64,000 nucleotides of DNA from Rhizophlyctis rosea. Its lineage: Eukaryota > Chytridiomycota > Chytridiomycetes > Rhizophlyctidales > Rhizophlyctidaceae. Positions 46,708 through 58,331 of this stretch are shown here, in pieces. The notes under the pieces were generated by a model. That model was not told where the DNA came from, made no database searches, and was given only the letters and a program-made list of their open reading frames with translations. Each line of letters starts with the position of its first letter. Position 1 is the stretch's first letter. Made by a program: the position numbers and the translations under genes. Where the stretch lies: NCBI GenBank assembly GCA_027596075.1, contig JADGJC010000039.1:1-64000 (forward strand), in the 5' to 3' direction.

Positions 46708-47195
46708 ATAAGTTGAACTTATCAAAGGTTTGAGTTCAAATAGTAACAAACGGCAAGGGACGTTATTTCCACCAAATACATGCAGTTACCAATGATTTCA
46801 TTGCCCCATCCGTGCAACTTGTGAGTTCACTTTGCGGCACTGGACTTGCGTGCGGCAGAAGTGGAGGGAGTGGAGTTGCGGGCAGTGGAAGGAGGGGAAA
46901 CAGTAGAAGACGTTGTACGTGGTTGTCAAGAACCCACCAATGCGTGGGCTGGGTAGGTACGCCTAAACTTAGAGACTTCAATCGCCTCTACAGGCCACAC
47001 TAACTCCCCGAATACAGTCGCAACATGCACATCGGACTTTTTTATATTGACTTGCGCAACAGCAATGACTACTCCTTGCATCACAGCAAGAGCACTAAAG
47101 CTAAAAAAACTGCACCTATTTACAGAAGCTGCTTATTCGACCAGCAATCACCACAAAAAAAACCTTTCCCTCCCATCCACAACCGCTCATCCGAT
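46708..47195. other. Intergenic region, no gene recognised
   Basis: Between the tRNA fragments and the 3' end of the minus-strand unknown gene. Frames are short; nothing is supported. Confidence 0.5.
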
Positions 47196-48172
47196 TCAGA
47201 GCTCCCTCAACCTCATTTCCGCTGCCAACCGCCGGAAGTTTTGGTCGAGCTTCTCGTTGAGAATGTAGACAGTCTTGCCCGCAGTCCCCTGCATCTCTTC
47301 CGTCCACGGAACCGCCTTGTCTTGGTAGACTTTGAAGACATCACCCCTTTGCCAGTTGATCGCTTCAATCACGTAGTCAGGGTGTCCCTCGTCTAGCAAG
47401 GAGGGAACTCGGACGAACACGGGCTCATCAGTCTGTTCAAACACAATGTGTCTGGTCGACGCTTCCATTTGACGTCGTTCGGCAGCGAGGTATTTCTTGA
47501 CCTGCCATGGCATGGCGGCGCGCTCCATCCAGAACACGGGCACCTTGTCCTTTTGGCGAATGGGAGGGTGGACGCGTTCACGAACACATGCAAGCCAGTA
47601 TTCGTCGTTTTGATCGTAGGGTGGGAGCACTCCGACAATGTCACCTGGATTGAGGAAATTGTTAGCATCATAAATCGGCACTATGTCATAAAAATTTGGT
47701 AATGAAACAACAGCACTATGTCATAAAATTTGGTGATAAAACACTAGCATTTATATATACTTGACCTTCTTGAAGACCTGAATGGTTTGTCTTCCGTTAG
47801 CATGAACTTGAGAGACAAAACATCATTGTGGACCCGGTCTCTTTGCAACTAACCGTCTGTCGTCGACGTCTTTCGCCCATCCTTTTTGGCAGTTCTCCTT
47901 CCGCTCGTGCTCGCGCGGCGGGGCTATAAGCAAGTGCGAACCTCAGTGAGCTTTTCTCAAACCGATGTTGAATGAGGACCCTTGCAGTCACTCACCACAA
48001 ATGCATTTGTCTTTCCTTTGATCCCGCTCGACCCCTTGGTGCTTCCAGCGACACCATCGCTCGTCTGACGCTTTTTCATCGGTGGAGGTTGGACCGGTCC
48101 GCTACTATCGGAATCGTCGCTGTCAGAGTCAAGGATCGAGCCCTTGGCTGGTAAGCGGCTGTGGTGCTCCAT
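47196..48172 (-). CDS. Unrecognised protein, basic N-terminus and globular C-terminal domain
   Basis: Exons: 48172-47996 (MEHHSRLPAKGS; acidic SDSDDSDSSG, basic PMKKRQT), 47923-47854, 47806-47766 (HANGRQTIQVFKK) and a last exon ending at 47196. The first three join cleanly. The last exon clearly continues from about 47644 with GDIVGVLPPYDQNDEYWLAC, but its junction is one base out of phase with the GTCAAG donor, so a microexon, an alternative site or a base error is missing from the model. The C-terminal 150 residues look folded (VPVFWMERAAMPWQVKKYLA; INWQRGDVFKVYQDKAVPW). GDIVGVLPP with a following WLACV could be the opening of a BAH- or Tudor-like barrel, but I do not claim it. It is divergent from the gene at 49226. 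Confidence 0.55.
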
Positions 48173-49225
48173 GTCAGGTGGGAACGAAAAGCGGAAGCTG
48201 TTTGTTGTCTTGGAGGTTGTTACAAGCACTAAAGCTGTCTTTTCTGGGTATAGTATTTCCGCTGTGTGGGAAAGTCAGGATTGTGCGATGAGATGGCGAT
48301 CGTGGGAAAGGAGTTGGAACAGGGTGGGGAAGGCTATTGGCACGGTTGTTTGCATGTGACAGCCTGAATTTGAAATGAACAGCCCAGACCCTCCTGACCC
48401 TCCGTGCCTCCTCCGATCTGAGACCTCCGCCGCCATGTGGCGCATGGGACCCGTTTCTCTTGCCAAAATGAAAATTCCATTTGCGAAATATTTATCTATA
48501 ACGTCGGCAAAAGAGTGACGACATGCCGGCGATATGATGATATCGAACCCAATTGAATATCACCAACTGACGTTGAGCAATGATGTGTTGAAGGATTACT
48601 TTATCATCGTATCTCACCCTGCATTTTTTGTCAACATTCTGATTTTGGTTTGTGTAAGGACTCACAGCGGGGACACGCGGGTTTGACCTTGCACCAAGAT
48701 GCGCCAAAACGAAAAAGTCCCATGCATAATTGCATCTCCACCTACTCGTTAGATGTTACACACTAGTGTCATGATACTGTTCACAGAGAATATGATGAGA
48801 TCTTCCGCCAGGAGGCATGTCTCTGCAAAAGCGTGCTTGTCGGGCTGAAAACCGCAGACGAACATGTGGATCCATTTGAGCGTGGTTTTTGCTCGTGACT
48901 TCCTGAAAGACGCGGACAAGGCACCCGGAGGTGGAAAACTTTGGGAAGATCGCCTGATTGGAAGTGGTCTCCGATTATGTCAGCCCATTCAGCCTACCGC
49001 TAATTCGATCAATGAGCTGCAATCGGAGCATTGACTACAATGAGTTTCCAGTCAATCAGAGTTCAAGTAAAGACTGCAGCTCATCCCCCAAAGCAGCATC
49101 TTCGCTCTTCCATTGCACCTTCCATTGCTAAAAGGAAACGGTTGGGAAGGTCCTTTCACAGTTCCACCATGCAGTAAACGCAACACCAGAAATAACGGCA
49201 TTATAGAAACGACAGGAAATCAACA
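48173..49225. promoter_or_regulatory. 1.05-kb divergent intergenic region
   Basis: Lies between the minus-strand unknown gene and the plus-strand RhoGAP-like gene and should contain both promoters. Only short frames; no motif assigned. Confidence 0.45.
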
Positions 49226-51673
49226 ATGTCCATGGACGCACGACGAAGGGCCGATATGGCGGCACTAAGATTGCAAAATCAAAGTTCCAATGCCCTGCAT
49301 GGACCAAGACCACCATCTGCTTTCACAGGGTCGCTCTCAACAGGAGACCTCATGCTCCAAGGTCGCCGAAAAGAATTGCCTACAGTGCTAGCGCCAATAG
49401 CTCCCATTCCTCCACGCCAAGGGTCCCACTTATCGCGTTCTTCCGAACCTCTCAACTTCACTGCGGTTGATCTATCCTCTCTCGCCATCGTCAATGGAGC
49501 TGGTATCAGTGCGCCGCCACAGTCTCGGGCAGGGAGGGCGCCTCCCAGTCGCGCTTCAAGCGTGCAGAGTCGGCGAACCGTACAATCGCGAGCAGGGACC
49601 GAAGATGGTATCAGTGTTGCGGTTTGGAAGCCCGGAGGTGGACTGGGAAATCATGCACGTGATGTGTTTATGAAGAACCGTGAAAAGGCTAAAGCTGTTG
49701 CTGTCAAAGCTCGCTTTGAGACTTTCAGAAGGGGCGGACTGGAAGATGAAGAAGAGGAAGAGGAGGATCAGGAGGTGACCATTGAGGTTGAAGAAATGCG
49801 GGGTAGGAAGAGAAGCATCAGAGTGGGGTCTCTGGAAGATGTGCGCAAAATGAGCATCAAGTTGCATGATGGGTTATTGGACCGACTTGCTGAAAAGGTG
49901 GCGGTTCATGAAGAGTTGAGGAGGGAAGTTCCCGTGGGTAAGGCCTGTGCTCGCTTGCTCTTCGGCATACGTCGAACCCTTACATTGAAGCCACCGAGCA
50001 GTGCAACCTCAAGGCCAAGAAACAGACCCCTTTGATTTCATATCGGAGCTATCCGATGACCCGCTCAAACTTCCACACCGACCTATTGCAGAGGATTTTG
50101 AACAGCCAAAAGCTGTCATAGGGTAAATCCGTGATAACATAACTTGTTGCTCAACATGGAAACGTCTGACACTTGGAGCACATCTGCAGATCCGTAATGC
50201 TTTATGCACCAGCAGCTGCACGGGTTCCCCTCCGGCCAATCGAGTCCCAAGCTGCAGCTCAAGGTCATGCCATCAAATTGATGCAGCCTCCAATCGGGAA
50301 GGAGTTTTCGGTCTATGATCTGGTGCTGTCGGAAGGTGGAGGTACGGGCCACCAAGAGAACGCTCAAACGAGGAAACATACTGACTGAAATCCCGATATT
50401 AGGGACCGAGCGGCAACACACTCTGAAGACAGTGTTCCTCCGCGGTACGTGGGTGCACAATGTGGAAATATGCATATGTTATTCTGCTATTTTTGCATGA
50501 TTGTTGACTTTCCCACTTTCGCTCAGACTTCGCATTCATCGAAAGCCGGCACGATCACAACATGTCAAAAGCACGACTTGAACATGTCCGAAGCATCGAC
50601 GCTATAGCCGTAAATTCATCGAAAAGGACCTTGTTATCAGAACGAGAGGCAGCAAAGCTTTCCTGGCACCTTTTCGCGTATCTCCGGAGTTTGACGGAAC
50701 CCGTCATCATGGAGGCAGAGGCGGAAGCTTTGATGAGCTGTGTGGGTAGGCACTTGTCGATATGCGATATTCCAATGCATTTCGGCTGGGTGGATCGATT
50801 TGACTTACATTGAGCACAGAAAGTGATGCGCTGAATGATGATGCAAGAATAGCAAGCTGTAAACGTTTGATGGAGGGACAAGATAGGAATCAATACTTGT
50901 TTGTGAAAGCTATCATTGGGCATATAAGAAGGTAAGGGGATCTTTCAGTGACTTTCGGTACCAAATGATTGCATCTCACCGCTCGACGCAGAATATCCGA
51001 ACTATCCACTACATACATCAAAACCGCTCTCTGCTCCGTGTTCGATTCTGTGTTCATCAGAGTGACCAGAAAGGTACCAACGCCCACTCCCACGCCGAAA
51101 GTGGAACAACCGCCGACAATCATAACTCCCACAGTCACCACCACCCCACCCGCAAAAGCTTCTCCACCAATCGTGAATGCCCATCACAACACCGAACCAA
51201 CGCTGCAAATACCAAGCATCCAAGACCGCCGAAAATCAACCGAACTTCCAGCACTCCGACCAATACCAGGTCTACGCCTCCACATCGACCCAGCAAAACT
51301 CCACAGAACAGATTGGGACTCCCCAACCACAACCGCAGCCTCCACTCCCCTAGCCTTTCCATCTCCCCTATCAGCCCTCCCACCCGCGCCCTCCCTCTCC
51401 AAAAAATCGCCCCGCAAAGTCCTACCATCATACTTCCCATTCAACCCGGAGGCCGCGCAAACTCCCCTGCCACCACCGCCGCCTCCACCGGAACCGCCTG
51501 AGCCTACTCTGGCGGATATTGTGGACCCGCAAGACCCTTTTGCGTGGTTCGAGGTGTCGGAGCGTGGAGTGGCAAATAAGTTGTTTCTGGGTTGCGCAGC
51601 GCCTCTGTCGTCACGCGGGGCAGCGTTGTGGATTCTGCTGGATGAGTATGACAGGGTTTTTGGCAATGGGTAA
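49226..51673 (+). CDS. Possible RhoGAP-like protein with low-complexity tails
   Basis: Seven exons join without phase conflict: 49226-49937, 50002-50122, 50190-50341, 50403-50444, 50527-50745, 50820-50931, 50992-51673, giving 679 aa. The N-terminal 170 residues are Ser/Arg-rich and disordered, followed by an acidic run (EDEEEEEEDQEV) and a helical stretch. Residues of about 340-480 are helical: SWHLFAYLRSLTEPVIMEAE, then NQYLFVKAIIGHIRRISELS, then VFDSVFIRV. These recall the RhoGAP pattern (single file of helices with L..P and the LL..L..HL.R...S segment), but I cannot find the catalytic arginine-finger loop. The C-terminus is proline-rich, then LADIVDPQDPFAWFEVSERG. The family call is tentative; the exon model is strong. 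Confidence 0.6.
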
Positions 51674-51850
51674 TGTGTGAGATGGTTGTGGTGTCCGGCC
51701 TACTGATAGAGTGTGAGATAGATAGCGTATATAAAATATGTAGCTTGTCAGGCAGCAGGATGATTAGTAGAGCAAATTCCATAGGAAAACAGAAGCAACT
51801 CGTTTTGTGAAAAACGACGTCTTATTGAATATACTACAGTGAAGGTATCT
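51674..51850. other. Short convergent gap
   Basis: 177 bp between the stop of the RhoGAP-like gene and the stop of the SET-domain gene. It holds both 3' ends and AT-rich sequence; nothing else. Confidence 0.6.
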
Positions 51851-53717
51851 TCAAGACATCCCGCCCTGCCCTTTCGCAACAGCCTTCAACAATGCCTTCT
51901 TCTCTCCAATCCTCAAAACCAAAGCCCACATCTTCGGCGACGGCACACCCCCCAAAGCCTCCAACATGGCCTGATCCTCCTCAAGTGAGGTTGGATATCT
52001 CACCAGGCGCCGTTGCGCCATTGTTGCAATCTGCATACGGATGGCGTGCGATATCGGTGAAGGAGTGCTCGCAAGGGAAGAGGCTTTGGATTTGGACGAA
52101 CCGCTAACAGTCCATCCACCAGAAAACACTTGCTCACGATACGCAAGAAGTTCAGTGGGAGAGGATATGAGCCGCTTGACGAGACTTCGGTCCAGATGGA
52201 GGAGGTGGAGAAGGAGAGTAAGGTCTGGAGAGGGGTCGCCGTTATGGTTTATGTGGAGGTCGGGGTGTGGTGTATCTTCGTCTTCGTCTTCGTCCTCATC
52301 TTCATCCTCATGATCGTTGGAACCATCATTGTCATCTGAATAAGTGTGATCATGCGACTCGTCAGCCCCCTCCTCAGAGTCATCCTCATCCGCGTCCTCC
52401 CAACCGTCCCCATCTTCTTCATCGCTCTCCCATTCATCATCCCCTTGATCTTCCCAACCACCACAATCCGCCACACCCTTCATCACTTCCTGAACCCATT
52501 CCCCTCCTTCTACCTCCATAGCCACACCACCAATTGTATTATCCGATTCACAGAACCCGTACCGTCCCAGCAACCATGCGTTGCCATGCTCTCCGTAGGT
52601 ATTATATACTTCCTCCCCTTTCTTACATGGACGCACGACTGTCATATCTAACATGTCGTCCTCGGGGTTGGGAGGGTCATAATCGTCCGACGATGTTGGG
52701 GTTGGGTCGAGGAGGAGGGGTATGGACGAGTTCAGAGGCGCTTGGTTATCCGCGTCTCCATCGTCAGTGTCCATATCAGAATCACAGTCACAGGGACCTT
52801 CTGCTCCGCATGACGGACAAACATCCGGATTAGTTTCGAAATGGACGTGTTCTGCGTTTGTCTTGTGATTGAATCTAGAGAAATTTCGCATTGAGTCAAT
52901 TGTGCCATATTTTCATATCACGACGAGAATTCCCTACATATCTGCTAGAGGCACCATGCAATCTTCGTGATATTCATCCACCTGGAATGCTCGTGAGGAC
53001 ACCAAGGAGGCTGCACGCAGAAAGAGATCCAACGTAAAAACATCGGCCGGAAATAGCGCCGGATGTTCTGAGCAGAGTGGCAACATATGTGTGGTGTAGT
53101 CGTCAACCAATAATGCCTATGGGTCAAAGAACGGCGGTCATCTAAGTGACTTGACGTCACGGAAGGTTGAATCCGGCCGAACCTTGTCCATTTCAACACG
53201 GTCCATCAAGTCCGTCCCTTCAAGCTCTCCAAGTTCCTCATGACTCCAAAAGATAGGTAGGTTCTCTCGCTCCGGTAGCGTGGATAAATAGCCATCCCAC
53301 GGAGACTGTTCGCCCTTCGATAGTTCGTATGCCAGGGCAATGGTAAGTGCTAAGACACCACCTAGTTGTTGTTCGTCTGTTTCCAAAAGGGGAGGCGCTA
53401 TAAGACGCTGAACCCTATTCGCACCAGAGCAGTACAGCCTTACCTAGCACATCGGCAACCGCGCAGTTCCTGGCACTCAAAATCGCTTCTTTCGAAATTT
53501 TAGCTACAGTCTCCCCGACCCTGAGGTCTCGTACTGCAGTGACCTTGCATGCGTCGTTGACCTTGTCGTCCTCGGCGACAAGGCGGATTGCATTTCGGTC
53601 GTAGGACACATGGTGCTCTTTGAACCAGGCTTCAAGCGGTTTGAGCCGAGGATGGGTCGCTGGAGGCTGTTTTGGGGGTTTGGAGGTGGTTTTTGGCTTG
53701 TGAGTCTTCTTCGCCAT
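51851..53717 (-). CDS. SET-domain protein lysine methyltransferase (Rkm/SETD6 type)
   Basis: Exons: 53717-53444, 53376-53183, 53116-52938, 52874-51851; 556 aa, all phases consistent. The ATG at 53717 (MAKKTHKPK) is preferred; an in-frame ATG at 53879 would add 54 residues. The non-histone SET class is shown by SPWDGYLSTLPERENLPIFW, then FTLDLFLRAASLVSSRAF, ADIFNHKTNAEHVHFET and YNTYGEHGNAWLLGRYGF, the NxxxxNTYGxxxN..LL..YGF catalytic core. A C-terminal helical half (LHLDRSLVKRLISSPTELLA) fits the Rubisco-methyltransferase substrate-binding domain. Two insertions are unusual: CPSCGAEGPCDCDSD with four Cys inside SET, and a long Asp/Glu-rich stretch (about residues 370-420). The likely target is a ribosomal or other soluble protein, by family. 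Confidence 0.85.
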
Positions 53718-54091
53718 CGTGTAATTGCTGTTGGAGGGCGTGGGAACTTCTGAGGTGCTTCTGAGGAAGGAACTTTTGGACATCAGGAATTTTTTTGGAA
53801 CTTGAGCTGGCTCCTTACCGTAAGGATAGAGCTGGAATTGGGTAAGCGAAACGAACACAATGTCCAGATGGGCGGACATGACCGCAAAGGCGTCGAAACT
53901 TTCACAGCAAAAGAATGTTCATAAACTCGTAACTCTGCCGGTCAAGACGACGTTCCGTTACACGCATTGTGTTGAACCTTGAAATTCGGAAGCTTGCGCG
54001 GCTATATACTCGCATTCCTTCTCCAATCTTCATCTTTTATGTGAACAGAAGCCCTACAGCCGAAATTACGGTTGAACCCGCAGTACAGATA
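53718..54091. promoter_or_regulatory. Upstream region of the SET gene
   Basis: The gap between the SET gene and the next minus-strand gene (RTT106 3' end). Its first 162 bp keep the SET frame open to an alternative ATG at 53879, so this may be leader or coding extension. No other feature. Confidence 0.5.
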
Positions 54092-55599
54092 TTACTTTCG
54101 ACCCTGTGCCCGAGCCAACCGCTCCCGTTCCACCTGGGCTGCCAGCGCCTTCATTCCCGTCAATTTTGGTTGCGGAGGAGGTGCCTCAGCTATCTTCGAC
54201 GGACCCTCATCCATGGTCTGCTCACCCATTCCCAACGCCTCCGAAACCGCCGTCAATGCAGACTCCATTGCTTTCGAAGAAACCTTAGGCGCCCTTATGC
54301 CGTGATCCTCTTCCATTCCAACGTCGCCCTCATCCTGATCCCCATCCACACTGTCAGCTTCATTATCCCCGTCGCCCTCCTCATCGGACCCTTCCTCGGC
54401 CGATCCTTCATCTCCATTTTCGCTTGGTTGGGAATCCGTTTCATGTCCAGAATCGTATTCCTCGGCGAGATCGGAATTCTTGATAAACAAAATGAGTTGC
54501 CGATTTTGAATTGCATCACATGCGCTGATATACATACCTCGTCCTCCGATTCCATCGTGAAATCCTCATCCTCCTCTTCATCATCCTCATCCGCTGCCGG
54601 CGCTCCCTCCCCTCCATTTTGTGATTGACGTTGTCTTGCCAAAATACGGCACCGTTCCATGAATGCAGCCACAATGTCTTGCTCATTGGCAGCAATCATC
54701 TCGAATTCGTGCGTTTCGCCCTTGCTGGTGGTGATGATGAAACTGAACGTCCGCCCAGTTACGTTCATGATATTCAATTGTTCGATGTCTTCGTGCGGGA
54801 TGTAAATGATAGGTTTTTTGAATCCGAAAAAGATGCCTTCCGTCAGAAAATATAGTTGGCTGCGCGGTCCCAACAAAGCATCAGTCAACCATCAGACGAA
54901 GAGCCAACTAGTTCGACAAACGTACCCTTCCTTCGCTTTGACATAACAATTGACAAAAGGATGCTTCTTCTTGTTGACCACGCCGGAGTCGGGCTCAAGC
55001 CAGGTCAGCCCGCTGGTCATCACGGGCGCCATTGCAGGTAGGATCTTCTCATTTGCGTTGACGTCTTTATCGAGTGTGGTGGTGGTTTCGGAACGGTGAT
55101 CCACCAAGCGAAGATTCGAACCCTTCTCTTCATAGCCGAATATGAGGTGGTCGCCGGTGTTTGAGAGTACGCAGATAGTAGTATGCGGCTTTGCTTTATT
55201 TGGTGATGGGAGACGGATCAGATGGGCGAAGGTTGACCGACTGAGGGTGTATTCGGTTGACTGCGTTTTGCCGTTCGTCAAGGAGATTCCGGAGGGGTGG
55301 AATTTGACGTCTAGCTTCTTGCGGAAAGGGGATACTATAGATACTTCTTGCAGAGTGTACAACGGTGCTTCTAGGCTATCGAGGCCGCCATTCTTGACTT
55401 CCTCGCCGCTCTCCAGTTTGCGCTTTTTGTTTGGTGGCTCCAGTGCTCCATGTTGCAGTCCGTTGGAGGTGAGATAGTCGTACAGTCTTCTGAATATGGG
55501 ACTAGCTTCTGGGCAAAGAGAGACTATGCGGGATATGTCTCCTTTCAGCGCTGGCGGCAAGTTACTCAAGACTTCGTCGATGTGGATGTTGCCAGTCAT
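54092..55599 (-). CDS. RTT106: Histone chaperone Rtt106 family
   Basis: Binds H3-H4, especially newly made histones, and deposits them in replication-coupled and silencing-linked chromatin assembly. Exons: 55599-54926, 54859-54538, 54478-54092; 460 aa, close to the yeast length of 455. The N-terminus (MTGNIHIDEVLSNLPPALKG) is helical. The double PH core includes PLYTLQEVSIVSPFRKKLDV, DHLIFGYEEKGSNLRLVD, HPFVNCYVKAKEG, then across an intron QLYFLTEGIFFGFKKPIIYI, and TGRTFSFIITTSKGETHEFE. FGFKKP and the TFSF strand are hallmark segments. The C-terminal third is strongly acidic, as in the family. It is transcribed divergently from the FKBP gene across 221 bp. Confidence 0.88.
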
Positions 55600-55820
55600 T
55601 GAGTGGAAGTTTCTTGTGTGGATCTCGTCAAAAGTGGCTCTGACAGATGAGCACAGATGGATCGTGGAACGCAGGATGGGAACCCAAAACGGACCAATTG
55701 CAATTTGTCCAAATATGCTCAAATAAGCTCCAAGCCACCGCGCGCCTGTGTTTTCCCGAGACAAAGCTGACTCGCTGCCTTCCTAACTTGTCTTCGAATC
55801 TCATCGTGCACCGATTCAAG
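55600..55820. promoter_or_regulatory. 221-bp divergent promoter, RTT106 / FKBP-TPR
   Basis: Very short bidirectional promoter between two start codons. No clear TATA box was seen on either side. Confidence 0.6.
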
Positions 55821-57073
55821 ATGGATACCAGCGACCAACTTGTAGACGACGACTCCTTTCTGAACTTGGTCCCCGACGGCAAACTGAAGAAGAAGGTGTG
55901 GCTCTCCGCCTTCGTTCAGTTGTAGCGCCAGGTCCCGTTGCTCAAAAACACCCAGTCTCACCCCTCTGTCGCCCTAGATCATCCGGAAAGGACACGGGGA
56001 ACCAATTCTGCCGAAGTCGACGGTTTCAGGTTCGCTCAAGAAAAACCTTGAGCACGCTATACAATTACTCAAGTTTCTTGTCTTGTTCGTTAGTTCATTA
56101 CACAGGCTACATTCATCCTGATGGCCCGATTTTCGACAGTAGCCGAGAACGGGGAAGTCCTTTTGACTTCACTATTGGAGGAGGTTGGTGTACTTGCAAC
56201 CACAAAGAGCAACAATGCACATTGAATAGATTTTGATCCGTTTGGCGTCTTTTAGGGCAGGTGATTGAGGGATGGGAGCGCGGGATTGCAACTATGAAGA
56301 TAGGCGAGGAAGCAGATCTTATCTGCTCTCCGGAATACGGTATACACTTCTCCTTATACAATCCCGGACTTTCAATAACATTTCCATAGCCTACGGCGAG
56401 CAGGGCTACAAGCCCACCATTCCTCCGAACGCAACGCTGAGGTTCAATGTAGAAGTTTTGAAAGCCGACCCTGTACGTGAACAATTGTGCGTGTTGTCCA
56501 TACGCAGCCTACTGATCTGTTGTAGCCTGAATTGCCTATCTTGGAAAGGCTCGCAAAAGCCAAACGCCTCAAGGAGGAAGGCAATCAGTTGGTCAAGTCA
56601 GGCGATTATGAAAGTGCTGCCAAGCTTTATGAGAACGGTCTGCAGCATATTGCAAGCTCATGGGGTGCTGACCCTCCCGAAATCATCGACATAAACGCTC
56701 TCAAGGTGGCCCTGAACAGCAATTTGGCGTTATGTACATTGAAGACAAAAGATTTCGCAGTTGGAATCAAAGCGTGCAGGGAAGGGCTGGAAATAGAACC
56801 TTCGAAGGTCAAGCTGCTGTTTCGGCTTGGCCAAGCTTTGGCAGGTTTGGGCCAGTATGCCGATGCGATTGAGGCGTTGAACACCGCGATGAAGGTACCG
56901 TCGTGCACTCGTTGCTAGAACTCTTATGACATGCTAAACGTCTGACACTTATTTTCCATAAGTACGATCCGTCCGACAGTCTCATACCCAGAGAGATTGA
57001 GAAAGTTCGCAAGACAGAGTTGACAGTGAAGCGCAAGGAGAAAGAGATGTACTCCAAGATGTTTGGTTCGTAA
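55821..57073 (+). CDS. FKBP-type peptidyl-prolyl isomerase with TPR domain
   Basis: Catalyses proline cis-trans isomerisation and, through TPRs, probably docks to Hsp90 or Hsp70 tails. Seven exons: 55821-55895, 55978-56029, 56094-56183, 56256-56339, 56390-56472, 56526-56894, 56963-57073; 287 aa, every phase closed. The FKBP domain (about 25-130) shows IIRKGHGEPILPKS, VHYTGYIHPDGPIFDSSRER, FDFTIGGGQVIEGWERGIAT, AYGEQGYKPTIPPNATLRFN. The TPR region (about 130-270) has AKRLKEEGNQLVKSGDYESA, LNSNLALCTLKTKDFAVGIK and KLLFRLGQALAGLGQYADAI. The C-terminus is a basic helix (KVRKTELTVKRKEKEMYSKM). A single FKBP domain plus TPR matches the shorter FKBP-TPR group rather than FKBP51/52. Its stop lies 23 bp from the stop of the convergent PDF gene. 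Confidence 0.92.
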
Positions 57074-57096
57074 TGATGGATTACGGTACAGTGAAT

Positions 57097-58004
57097 TCAT
57101 TTTTTGCGGATCTCAAACTGTAAATAAGATTGTAAAAAAGGGAGTTGATGCCATCTCAGCAACGGGAAGCGTACCTGATCTATGTACTTATCATGCCGAA
57201 AACTTTGTGGTTCCATCTTATCCACGTATATGATACCGTCCAGATGATCTACTTCGTGTTGCAGTATGCGCGCCACCATTCCTTTTGCCGACACGGAGAT
57301 CTGTTAAGGTGAACGTTGCTTAGATCGGGCACTGACAATGGATTCGTGTGGCGACCATTGGCGATCGCATACCTCTTTTCCTTCTAGATCCAGACCGTCC
57401 ACTTGCACATCCATAGCTCTTGTTACGAGCCCGTTGTATTGTGGTACACTTTCGCAACTTTCGTATTCCGTTGATCGTTTGGATGATGTGACTTGAAGCG
57501 TTGGATTGACGATGAATGTGAGGGGAATGGGGCTAAGTTTGTGTTCTTGCAAAGTTTTCGTGTCTTCCAGTCTGTAAGCTATGAGCCGGATCGGATGGCC
57601 TATCTGGACAAGGAAACTTGGCTGAGTACTGATACCAGCACAGTTCAGAAGCGTTTGCTCGACTCTACCTGTGGTGCTGAAAGACCTATTACTGGAGTGT
57701 ATGCCTGAATTGGAAGTACACGAATGAGTGAATACGCCTGTAAGGGAAACTGGAGCACTTTGCATCTTACCGACTCGAAAACTCTTCTCATTTGGTCTAC
57801 CACAGAACGAAACTTCGGAGTTCTTAGTTCATTGACCTTCACTGGTAAGGCTTTTAACCGGAGCGAAGGGTGTCCTGCCCGAAGTACTGGGGTCGGTCTC
57901 TACACGGGAAGTCATAAGCTCCGTGAAGTCCGCGAATTTCCACCCCACAGCGAAGGGCAACCCACCCTGAACAAGCCGAGAAACCTGGCACCAAGAGACG
58001 GCAT
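57097..58004 (-). CDS. PDF: Peptide deformylase, mitochondrial type
   Basis: Removes the formyl group from the N-terminal Met of organelle-made proteins; a metal enzyme. Exons: 58004-57966, 57899-57759, 57704-57669, 57603-57373, 57300-57175, 57117-57097; 197 aa. The N-terminus MPSLGARFLGLFR fits a mitochondrial presequence. PDF motifs: motif 1 GLSAPQ, motif 2 ESCESVP (metal Cys), motif 3 QHEVDHLDG (HExxH). MRRVFESVRCK before motif 1 and CESV in motif 2 resemble the animal mitochondrial enzyme more than bacterial PDFs. Introns at 57705-57758 and 57118-57174 are 54 and 57 nt, multiples of three without stops, so retention would still give an open frame. They are called introns because splicing restores family spacing and both have GT-AG ends. 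Confidence 0.88.
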
Positions 58005-58331
58005 TTTGGGTGAGATTGTAGAAACTATTTCGATTGTTCGGAAACTGCGCGGCTATGGCCTCGTGTTTGCAGGGAGATCTAGATGTTTGTAAATTTCGAG
58101 GACGGTTCACTTTTTGGCGATTCATCCGCTGGTCATTGCATCGCATTGTTTACATTGCATGTGGCTTTTCATCGCGCTGCTGGTCTAAGCCACTTCTTGA
58201 CTGCCTTTGATCCCCCCCTCTGCACCACGCTTGCGTTGTTCTCACTTCTCTTCGAAAGTCCGCATTTACCGTCACACTAGCCCAAGTCACGGACCCATCT
58301 TGGTGCCAGACTTCTCCCACGCACTCTCGTC
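58005..58331. promoter_or_regulatory. 327-bp divergent promoter, PDF / BMT5
   Basis: Start codons of both genes face outward. The region holds no frame of note and no recognised motif. Confidence 0.6.
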
